From: Tigriopus japonicus
Taxonomy: Eukaryota; Arthropoda; Copepoda; Harpacticoida; Harpacticidae
Assembly (NCBI GenBank): GCA_010645155.1
Contig: CM021318.1
Location: 130,958-194,957 of the forward strand
DNA: 64,000 nucleotides
Direction: 5' to 3'
This document shows, in pieces, positions 46,001 to 56,278 of the stretch (positions within the stretch are counted from its first letter, which is position 1; each line of letters begins with the position of its first letter). Under the pieces are notes generated by a model. The model did not search any database, had not been told where the DNA came from, and saw only the letters and a program-made list of their open reading frames with translations. The position numbers were made by a program, and so were the translations under genes.

Positions 46001-47930
46001 TAATAATGGTAATATTCATGGTAGTCTTAAGGGTCTACACTTGGTGTGCCAACCCTGTAGAAATGTTTTTCTTCCAACTTGAATGCAGCAATAAAAGGTG
46101 ACCTTATACGTTCTCATTTGCACAAAACTAGATTTTACCTTTAGCCTGAAATCAGAAAGAAGAGAAAAATATTTGCCTGACTCAGTTTTAGCTCATGAGC
46201 CCTCTAAAATATCCCTCTTGGTATGCATACTCACTGTAGTGACCTTCTCAAAATGCTCCAATTTCTTGTGCTAATTTGAGCGGTTACTATTTTAAAAAGG
46301 CTTCTGTTTTGACAGAATTTATTTGCTTTGATAAGGACTCGGTTTGAGACGATCTTTAAGACGACCTGGACATCAAATGGCTCACCAACGTCATTCAAGT
46401 CCGGAAATAGGAGGAAATTTCCCATTAAGTGAGCGAGTGACGCAAAAAGAAGAGTCTGCCAATCATTTCAAGCCAATTTCTCCTAAATCTTCCAAACACA
46501 GAAGTAAAACTAGATTTCAAACTGAAGGATCATTTAGAAGCGTAATTATCATTTTTTTCTAGATCAAAGACCATGGAATTCTTCTAAAGGAATCTTTAAC
46601 TTCAATCCACATGAAGTTAATGAAGCCATTTTGAGCTCAATTAGCAAGGCTGGCCTTTCTTCCAATGGTATTCAAGTTGAGACAAAAACAGATGGAGGTA
46701 TTGTATTAACAAAGCAGACGATGTTTTAACAAGATTTTATTTAGCTAAATACTATTTGCAGGCTTGTCAAAAGCTTCATCACACACGTTTAGTTTTGTTC
46801 AACCCAATAAAGTCTTTAATCAAGCTGCTTCCGGAAGTTACCGTAATCTCCAATTGGAACCACAGATAAGGAAATGGAACGAAATTGAAAGCGGATTTGT
46901 TCCAATTGGAAAAGTGTGCCTAGACGTGGGCTATGTTTCTGGAACTACCAAATTGCTCTTTAAATTACCAACGGCAAAATTGGATAAAGCACAACCGCTA
47001 TTATTTAGCAACAAGGAACTCAATATTCCTGGAAGCAAGATTGAGGGCTCTTCATCTAACCTAGGAAACCATTGGCACCTTAAAAAAATTGGACCACGAT
47101 TGAATTCTGGTATCCTTAATCACGACGATCGGAACAATATTATACACAGCAATCCTCAAATTTATGATGAGATCCCTCAGACCATGAATCTAGGCGTGTC
47201 TGAGTATGGTGAACCATATCTTCAGCCTCAAAGTAAAAGTAATGTTGGTTATATTTATTGATAATTTTGATTAAATGAAAAAGCGTTAAAATGGCTCACT
47301 TTCAGGTCCACAAAGATTGAATTCAAATGTTTTAGATCAAGTTATCGATGACTACAACGGTGGACATGGAACACTCTTAAGCAACGAATTTATTTCCAAA
47401 AATGATTATAACGACTTTTATTCTAAACAACAAGGGGGTGAATTGATTATGAAAATTCCACCAATCTCATTGCCCAAGAAGCCTTCAGGGAATTCAGAGG
47501 ATTTTAAACGGAAGTTGATGGACTTTATAATGAGGAAGGGGCTTTTAGAACTTCAGCAACATCAAGAAGAAAGGAACCCGAACTCAATTCCATTTGACCC
47601 AACCAACCAGTTTAAAAGGTGAGCAGAGTTATAGATAAATTATCTTTCAATTAAAAAAAGATAGGAGCAAAAGAAGAGGAAATCATTTTGGCAATAGGGC
47701 TTTTCAGGGAAGTGACTGATCAAGTGAGAAACAGGATGAATGTCAAGACACCTGGTTCCGAAACGGACCCAATATCAATGGAAGAAGAAGATCATCCACT
47801 CAATGATGAAATCGACAAACCACATGAACCACAAGAACCACAAGACACTCAAGCCAATAAATGGAATAAAGTCAATGCTATCCTCTCCAAGGCTGAACAA
47901 CTTTTGAACAGCATTGAAAAGGAGAAATAA
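43097..47930 (+). CDS. Secreted orphan protein, about 871 residues, Asn/Pro/Gln-rich
   Basis: Nine exons join with consistent phases: 43097-43157, 43220-43528 (or 43540), 43589-43645, 43981-44859, 46336-46503, 46563-46697, 46762-47232, 47306-47618 and 47708-47930. MVPLLVLCLLARGLATPN is a signal peptide. Exon 2 contains a Thr-rich stretch from an (ACA) run and several N-glycosylation sites. The large exon 4 is rich in Asn, Pro and Gln (EGPKRPQFRPQGP, YPSYEQYQVPQPRQHSKRHK), and the later exons hold more mixed sequence ending in a helical KWNKVNAILSKAEQLLNSI. No known domain, few Cys. The first two exons are inferred from a GTATGG donor and should be tested. The stop codon lies within AATAAA (47926-47931), and the myosin gene's end is only 125 bases away. 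Function unknown; an extracellular or cuticle-associated role is a guess. Confidence 0.72.
45601..45740 (+). repeat. 21-bp minisatellite
   Basis: About seven units of AAATTTTCCCCCATTTTTGT lie in intron 4 of the secreted orphan gene, drifting between CCCC, CCCG and CCCCC. The unit is strand-asymmetric (C on plus, G on minus). Confidence 0.8.
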
Positions 47931-48054
47931 AAAGAATCGCCTTTGAAAGATGCTTCACTGTTAGATTTATTGCCAATTGGTTGCAGCCCGAATCAAGACA
48001 CGTTTGGTAAACTTTGGGTGACTAAAGTTGGACTAAAAGCATGTTCCATCATGT

Positions 48055-51000
48055 TTACATTGGGGCAAGGGAAGCGGCACGCTCCTTGGCCTTGTACTTG
48101 GCCAAAGCTTGCTCGTTCAGGTCAGCGCGCTCCTCAGATTCGGCCAATTGGCCTTGGGCTTGGCGGAACTTGGCCAAGTTGAGGGCGGCAATCTCTTCGG
48201 CCTCCTCGATCTGCTTTTTGTAGGATCGGATCTTGGCTTGGAGTTGGTCAATCAGGCTCTGCATTCTTTCGTGGTTCTTCCGGTCCTCTTCAGCTGCGTA
48301 AGAGAGCTCCTTGATACGGCGTTCGCTCTTGCGCAAGTTCTTGCCAGCGTCACCCAACCGTCTGTTTTCGGCGTCCAATTCAGATTCCAACTCTCGGATA
48401 CGGGTCTCCATCTTGTTCATGGCCTTCTTGCCTCCCTTGAGAGCGTTATTCTCGGCCTCATCGAGACGTTGTTGCATTTCCTTGACTTGGCAATCGAGCA
48501 ATTTTCGGTCACGCTCCAAAGCTTGGGCCAAATCTTGCTCGCAACGGAGCTCATCAGCCAAACGGGCAGCGTCAACCATGGCCTTCTTGGCCTTCTCCTC
48601 GGACATACGGGCCTCACTGGACATTTCGTCGAGATCTCCCTATGGTGAGCGAAAAGAAAGATCAATGAGTTCTTAACAATATAAAAATCTTTCAGTATTA
48701 TTAGAACTTACCGAAAGGGTTTGCATCTCGGATTCGAGTTTCCTCTTGGCACCGGCAATGGCCTGGTTTTGGCAGGTCAAGTCAGAGAGTTGCTCATTGG
48801 TGTCGGACAATTCCTGTTCAGCGAGACGACGAGCTCGGTCAGCTTGCTCCAGGAGAGTTCGAGCCTCTTCCAAAGCGTTCTGCATGGCATGGGCACGACG
48901 ATCAGCGGCAATCAAATGATCGCGAGCCACCTCCTTGGCACGTTGTTCCTCCTCCAATCGAGATTGGGCTTGGCGGATTTGCTCGTGGTACTTCTTGATG
49001 GTCTTCTGGGATTCCATATTGGCGGCATTGGCGTGTTCAAGAGCGACCTCCAACTCGGCCACATCGGCTTCCAACTTCTTCTTCATCCTTTGAGCCTCAG
49101 CCTTACCCTTGCTTTCCATTTCAAGAGCGGATTGCATGCCGTCAATGGCCTTTTGGAAGTTCTTTCGGGTGTTATTGAACTCTTCCTCTTTCTCGGCGAT
49201 GCGGCGCTCAATCTCTTGGCGCACTTGGGTGAGCTCAAGTTGAGCACGAAGAACCTTATTCTCCTCTTGCTCGAGGGCGCCCTCAGCCTCCTCGAGAGCG
49301 GCTTGGAGTTCCATCTTCTCAGCTTCCAGACGCTTGCGAATCTTGTCAATCTCATGGATGGATCGGCCACCTTCGCTGATTTGGTCCATGATGTCCTTGA
49401 TCTCCGTGCTCAGATTCTTGTTCTCCTTTCGGACTTCATCCAATTGGGAGACCGACTCTTCATAGGCGGACTTGACTCTGAACAACTCGGAAGAGGCATT
49501 TCGGCATTCCTTGATCGAGTTATCCAAGTCCATGGAAAGGCCATCAACCTTTTGCTTCCACTCGGCAACAATGCGGTCAAACTGCTTGGCCTTCTTCTCC
49601 ATCTGGTTGTTCAAGATGTGAGCTTGGTCGGTTTGCACGGCCATCTCGTCAATTTCACTCTGCAGGGTGTTCTTGGCCTTGTCCAATTGGCCGAGTTTAG
49701 CGTTCAAGTTTTCAATGGTGCTTTGAGCTTCGGTCAAGCGGGCTTGGAGCTTCATCTTGGACATCTCCAATTCTTCGGCCTTGGCCATGCCGTCAATCTC
49801 GTACTTTTGTCTCCACATATCGGCCTCTTGGGAGGCCTTGGCGAGTTGTCGAGCGACGTCATCCTTGTGCCCAGTTTCTTCATCCAATTGGTATCGCATA
49901 CCATCCAATTCGTGCTCAAGGTTCTTGTACTTGCCCAAGAGAGATTGTCTCTCTTTGGCTTCATCGTCGGCGGAGCGCCTTGCCTCTTCCAATTGGCTGG
50001 CCAATTGAATCCTCATCTTCTGAAGCATGTTGGCGTTGTTGTCCAACTCCTGGACTTGACGGAGAAGATCAGAGTTTTCTGCTCCCAACTTGCGCTTGGA
50101 GTTCTCGAAATCGCTCAAGGTTAAGTTGGCTTCTTCGACCTTCTTGTTGGTGTCGTTTAAGGTTTGTTGCAAGTTCTTATTGGCTTTCTCAGCAGAGGCC
50201 CGAGCACGGTTGATCTCATCTGTGGCTGCGCGGACATCAGTGATCTCGTGGGAGATCTGGTTCTTGTCCTTTTCAATCTTGGATTTCATCTTGCTGAGTT
50301 GCTCAATTTGCTCGCTCATCTCGGCAATGGCATCTTGATGCTTTCGTTTCAGGTTGGTCATGGTGGCCTCTTGTTGAATGTGAGCCTCCTCAAGATCCTT
50401 TCTCAACTTCTGGACCTCGGCTTCCCGCTTCTTGTTCAACTCGATTTGAGCTGAGGTGGCACCTCCAGCCTCGTTTAGCCTCTCGCCAAGCTCCTCCAAC
50501 TCACGGGCCAGATCAGAGCGTTGACGTTCAGCTTTGGCGCGGGCTTGACGCTCGGCCTCGAGTTCCTCTTCGAGTTCCTCAACGCGAGCTTGAGTCTCCT
50601 TGATGCTCTTGGTGATCTTGCCCACGCCTCCTTGCTCATCTTCGAGTTTGGCAGCGTAGGTGCTGATCTCCTTTTCCTTTCGAGCAATGGTGTTTTCCAA
50701 TTCCCTCTTGCTTCGTTCCAGCTCTCCAACGGTCTCTTGAGTGATTCTCAAGTCGCCTTCGACTTTCCTTCTCTGTTTCTCAATGTCGGCTCTTGACCTC
50801 TTCTCGCGTTGAAGGGAGTCTTCAAGTTCGTCCAAAGTTTGCTCCAGCTTGGTCTTGATGTTGGTCAAGTGACTGACTTTGTCCTCAGCTGACTGAAGAT
50901 CATCAGATGCCTTGGAATTGTTTTCAGACAGGTGTTTCTTCTCCTTGTTCAACTTGTTGATGACTTCATCTTGGGAAGCAATCTCGTCATTCAAGGATCG

Positions 51001-53993
51001 GATGGTGTGATCACGGTTGGTCTTCTCTTGCTCCAACTTCAAAATGGCAAGTTCCAAATCTTCAATGTCTTTCTTGATGACTTGGTTCTCTTGTTCCAAA
51101 AGCTTTTTATCGGCAGTGGCGTTCTGACGCTCCTGTTCCATTTGAGCCAAAAGGTTTCCAGTTTCCTGGAGTTGAACCTCCAGATCCGCCTTTTGAGCAG
51201 ATGCCTTGGCCTGCCGCTCGGTGTATTCACTGAGATTGCCTTGCTCGCTCTCAATCTGCTTGAGAAGTTCCTTGGCCTCTTGTTTGATCTTCACATTCTC
51301 CTCTTCCAACTTGGCCTTCGTGTCGAGTTGTTCTTGGTAGGCGCCATAGGCTTCATTAGCTCTTTCTTCCAAAATCCTAAGCTCTTCCTCGATGTTGACT
51401 TGGCCAATGAGAGGACGAGTCTTCTGAATGATGATGAACCAGCCCCAGTTTCGGAGTTGCATGTACTTGCGGAAGTTCCTTTGGATGACCTTGAGCAAGT
51501 CTCGTTGATCGGCTCTCTTGCGGTAGTCTTTCCTCCTCATGAATCCATAGCATTGACCTTGGATCCATCGCACCAATTTCAAAACAATGGTATCACGCTC
51601 CTCTTCAAGTTGGGCCAAGGCACCAGCCCTGAAGAACACCTTGGTGTGACCAAGACGATATTTCTCACGGGAGAATCCAACCTTGTCCAAGAGACCATAG
51701 ACGCCGGTCTTGTTGTCCTTGCTCTTGGCAATCTCTTCCTGACCCAGGATCTGATATCGACTCTTGAAGTCCGGATAGAGCATTCTGTTGGGGAACCCTC
51801 GCATACAGATACGAATGCCTTCAAGCACACCATTACAAGTGAGCTGATGCATAATCAGAGGGGGTTCAACCATTCCCGGTTGTTTGTGGGTGTTTGGCAC
51901 AATGCATCGGATGAAGTGAGGCTCTGTGCTATGAAGTGTGTTCATCAAGTCGTTCAATTGGACTAGATACACGGAAGACACGGTCTTGGCACCGCCACCC
52001 TTCTTCTTCTTCTTGCCGCCGGTTTCCTCTGGAGGATTGGATTGACCAGGATGATCCCTCCATAAGTGAACCAAGAGCTCATTGGAAGCTCTCTTGAGAA
52101 CATCGACCACAGTGTCATTGACGGGATCCTTGTTCTTCTCAAGCCATCCAGTGACATTGTAGGAGACAACACCAGCATAATGAATGATGGCAAAGTGAGC
52201 GTTCTTGTCAGTCTTGGACTGAGGCTTGGCAAAAGGAGCGGATTTGCCCAAGTGCTGAGCCTTCAACTTGTCCTCAAAGGTCTTGTCAGTAGCCTTGGGG
52301 AAAAGGGACTCTTCCTCAAGAATAGCCCAGATACCCATGGGCTTTTCAAACATGATGATGCAAGCAGCCAAGTCCATGCCAAAGTCCACCATGGCCCAAT
52401 CAATACCCTCAGAGATGTACTCCTCTTGCTCCACCACAAACATGTGATGGTTGAAGAACTGTTGGAGTTTCTCGTTGACAAAATTGATGGAGATTTGTTC
52501 GAAACCATTGTACTCAAAGATCTCAAAGCCAGCGATATCCAAGACAGCCACAAAGTGGTTCTTTTTCATGGTGGGGTCAATAAGGGTCTCGTTACACTTG
52601 ATGATCAGCCACTTGAAGAGCCGATCAAAGGTAGACCTGGCAATACCACCCACGGCATTGATGGATTGCTCGCAAGTTTGACCCTTGGTGACCCACTCAG
52701 TACCGACCTTGATCTTGGGCTTGCAAAAGCTTTTCATTAACTCGTCACAACTGCAGCCAAAGAGAGTGGCAACCTTGTTGGGGAAGGTCAGATCATCGGG
52801 CTCAGCCTGGTCGTCACGACCCTTCTGCTTGAACTTGATCTCACCCATGGTCATGACAGCGGCGGTGAGCTTGAAACAGTCCCATTTCTCGGTCTCAGAG
52901 AAGCCCAAGATGTCGAAGGCGTTGTCGGTGTATTCCAACTCTTCATTGTCGTCAATGGAAGCCACCGTAGTCTTACCTTGGGACACGTAGCTGTAGTCGT
53001 AGATGTCATCAGACAACTCGCACTTGGACTTCATATCGGGAACGAAAGGCTGAAGCAATTGGTAGAAGATATGGTAGGATCGCTCGACTTCCTGTTGTTG
53101 TGTGATACGAGACTTCTCCAAAAGATAGGACTCGATATCGCAACCAGCCAACTTTCCAGAGCCAGTGAAATGAATTCGGATGAACTTTCCAAATCGGGAA
53201 GAGTTGTCGTTCCTGGAGGTCTTGGCATTACCGTAGGACTCCATGATGGGGTTGGTGGCCACAATCTGGTCCTCGAGCGACACCTTCTTGGCGGATTTTT
53301 TGCCAGATGAGGCCACCATGGCCAGGTACGAAATGACCTTCTTGGTGTTTTCGGTCTTTCCTGCTCCGGACTCACCAGTAATCAACATGGACTGATCCTT
53401 GTGGTTCTGTAACATGTTGCGATAGGCAGTCTCAGTGATGGCCCAAAGATGGGGTGGGACCTCATTTCTCCTCTTTCCAAGGTAGACCTTCACCACAGTT
53501 GGAGTGTAGATGGGGAAACGTTTGTAGGGATTCACCACAATACAGAAAAGCCCGGAATAAGTGTAAATCAGCTTGGCAGTGTACCGGATCTTCAAATTGT
53601 GGAACACGGAAGCGTCGTTCAAGAAGGTCAAGTTGGCCATGTCCTCGCAACGCTCGAACTTGGGAGGGTTGACCTGTCCAATCTCGGAGGACTTGAACAC
53701 TTTTTTCTATGGAACAAGATAATATATATCGTTAAACTTATTTCTTGTTGCCTGGAAATCAATTTATATTGACAACGCACCTCATGGCCCAACATAAGGG
53801 TAGCCTTGGTTCCATCGTCATTCTCAAGGAGACCTTCCTTGAATCCACCTTGGCCATCAGGTACCCAATAGGACTTCTTGGGGTCATAAGGCTTGAGCAT
53901 ATCGGCACGCTTCATGTCCATAGACACGACCAAGTAGGGAAGCGGATCCGGATCCGGTTCCCCGGACTTTCCAAGTTTTACGTGACCGGGCAT
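48055..53993 (-). CDS. Mhc: Muscle myosin heavy chain (class II)
   Basis: Thick-filament motor of sarcomeres. Only three coding exons: 53993-53781, 53706-48712 (4995 bases) and 48639-48055, giving 1930 residues. The N-terminal SH3-like region (KSYWVPDGQGGFKEG) is followed by the motor with the P-loop GESGAGKT (182-189), switch I NDNSSRFGKF, switch II DIAGFE, a Lys-rich actin loop (GGKKKKKGGGAK) and the relay and converter region CNGVLEGIRICMRGFPNRM. Next come the IQ-type lever helix and about 1080 residues of unbroken coiled-coil rod ending in a short tail KERAASLAPM. There are no duplicated alternative exons in the introns, which are only 72 and 74 bases. A minus-strand AATAAA lies at 47971-47966. 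A 5' UTR intron and TATA promoter lie upstream. Confidence 0.97.
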
Positions 53994-54912
53994 TTTCGGA
54001 ACAAAGTTGTCTAATCTCTTTGAAGATTAAATCAAGCTGAATGCAATCTGAAGGAGGAAACGGGAATTGGCAAATTTGGAAATGGATTGGTTACTGCACT
54101 ACAACAACATGAAAATGAAAGTTGTACAGTGAAATCAACTAATTTTTGAGGTTGAATTTAGAAATTGCATTTCTGAACATTGAACTCGAGTCATAAGGGG
54201 TGTAAATTTCTGTCAAAAACTTGTCGTTTATTTTCTAAAAACAGAATGATGCAAAAAAAATCTGGAGCGTTTTTTGAGCAAAAATTTTTTGTCCGATTTG
54301 AAAAAAAAATAAGTCCCTTTTTGCAGATCGATTTTTCTGTCTCATCTTGTGCTCGTGAAAAATCTTGTCTCGTAAAACTAAATTTTCAGAAATAACAAAT
54401 AAACAAACGGGTAAACTATCAAGAAAGTGGATAAGCTAGCATATTCGTAAAAAACTTGATTTGCCCAAAATTTTTGCCTCTACCAATCATATCATACCTT
54501 AACCGAGTCAATTTAGTTTGATTTTCTTTTCAACGTCTTGGAAACTCTTAACTGTTCAAATGATGATCTTCCTAGAACAAACTTTAAATCTCTCGATTAT
54601 TTGACAAATATTGGATTTGATTTAGGCTATTAGCAATCGTTTATTTGAAAGGTCGAACAAATCAGCAATTGATGTTTGTCAAGCTTAGAGAGCCCAAAAG
54701 CCAATTCCTAGGGATTATGTGGAAATCAAATCGAACGTACATCGATCGTACATTTAATAGTTACGAAGCAAACTTCGTTTTGTTTGTACCAACTAGATAA
54801 AGAGTAAGAATTAAGTTTTGCAAATTGAAAAAGTAGACAAGTGGCTAAACGTATCGTATGCTAAAGCACCAAAGTGCAAGAATGAGCAACTGTTCCCCAA
54901 ATGAGTACTTAC

Positions 54913-54969
54913 CACACCCAAGTTGAGGAGGAACTGCGAGTTAGCATCAAGGAACACCCATCCTTTATA
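54913..54969 (-). promoter_or_regulatory. Probable Mhc promoter (TATA, Inr) and 5' UTR exon
   Basis: On the minus strand TATAAA (54969-54964) is followed 34 bases on by an arthropod-like initiator GCAGTTC (A at 54935). After a short leader (54935-54913) comes a strong donor TGTG|GTAAGTA. A matching acceptor, CCTTCAG or GCATTCAG, lies near 54036-54046, shortly before the ATG at 53993. The order fits the first exon of the myosin gene, with a 0.87 kb 5' UTR intron. Confidence 0.6.
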
Positions 54970-55640
54970 GGTGATGGATCTTGGCACATATTTGCACTTG
55001 GTGCGACGCCTTCAGTCGGTGTCAAAGACAATTCAAGGCGGCCCCAGGAACGTGACGACTCCCTTGGAACAAGTTGGAACGGATTTAGAATGCGAGGTCG
55101 ACCCAACCCACTTCAGGATCATCGGGTTTGACTTTGGCTTCGGAACACTGGCAAAGCAAATCCCAGTCAGCCATGATTCATACATTTTCAATTTCACCGG
55201 GTGTCACAATGGTCACCGAGGCCTTAGAAATCTTATTGAAGGTTGTTTTGATCGGCTGCGTCAGTTTAAAGAGATCTAGCATTAGAGTGGAATAGTTGAC
55301 ATTTGATTGAAATAGGTTGTCCGCTTTGATTGGATTGGTTCACCCTGGAAACATCAAGTGGTATATTCAACTACTTTTGCTCAGTGTTGTGGAAAGCATG
55401 CATTATTACACGGATTGACGAGAGATGGGTGTGTTCGATGCTCTCCCCAATATTCTATTGTAGTACGCCTGTACAATATGAACCGAAAGTCGGGTTTCCT
55501 TTTTTTTCATGAAAACAAAACATTTTTAATTAGAGCTCGGTGATGTCAACAAGGCTCAAATGGGACAGCGCTATTTAAAACCTAAGGATTAAGTTACACG
55601 TAAAAAGATCCAAGGAGAAATATAAGCAATGGATTTTATT
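54970..55640. other. Upstream region of the myosin gene
   Basis: No gene is called. Frames on both strands near 54901-55280 are GC-richer than average but overlap the promoter and have no protein-like features. Muscle enhancers could lie here; no individual site is asserted. Confidence 0.35.
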
Positions 55641-55646
55641 ATTAGC

Positions 55647-55756
55647 TAGATGTGTGTTTTCATACTCCCATTGCTAATTGCTAAAGACTATTTTGAACAT
55701 GTAGATGTGTGTTTTCATACTCCCATTGCTAATTGCTAAAGATTATTATTGAACAT
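55647..55756 (+). repeat. Tandem duplication of 55 bp
   Basis: Two copies, starting at 55647 and 55702, share TAGATGTGTGTTTTCATACT through GCTAATTGCTAAAGA and differ only near the end. A recent duplication. Confidence 0.85.
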
Positions 55757-55850
55757 GTTGAAACATTGAGAAACATTCAATAAAAATGGCCGGGACTAGA
55801 AAAACTAGTTTTTTAGTTCATTGTTCATTTTGCAAGTATAATATTGCCAT

Positions 55851-56267
55851 TTTGAGGGGGTGAGGCATGGCGTAGTGCGTATTGCGTCGTGTTGTTGTGC
55901 GGATGACTGGGGTTCAATCCGGGCTGACTGCCACTCTCCAAAAACTCAACTCTTCGGAGTCAAATTTAGCATTTGAACCGTCTTTCAATGCAAACTAGGC
56001 AAGCCCCGGTTCAATCCCGGGCTTGCCAAGTCCTAGTGGCTTGTGTTATTAAGTTACATGCGGTAGTCACGGCCCTTGACGGCTTAAATGGGCGAACCTG
56101 GGGTCATTCCCGAGGGTGAGGTAAAAATTAATGCTTGTTGGCTTGTCCAAGTGGAGCGGCAATATCCTCATATGGCGGACAGCCTCTATCAGATCACAGC
56201 TGCGAAGCTGCGTTGTGACTCCAGCACAAACAAACAAACAAACAAACAAACAAACAAACAAACAAAC
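55851..56267 (+). mobile_element. SINE with tRNA-like Pol III promoter, 417 bp
   Basis: An A box, TGGCGTAGTGCG (55868-55879), and a B box, GGTTCAATCC (55911-55920), lie at tRNA-like spacing; a second B-box-like GGTTCAATCCC occurs near 56009. The 3' end is an (ACAA)n tail. An 11-bp direct repeat, AATATTGCCAT, at 55840-55850 and 56268-56278 is the target duplication, so the copy is full length and its insertion is intact. Confidence 0.87.
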
Positions 56268-56278
56268 AATATTGCCAT

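Noticed and set aside
48109..53772. Long plus-strand frames of up to 467 codons
   Set aside because: They are antisense to the myosin heavy chain and result from its biased codon use.
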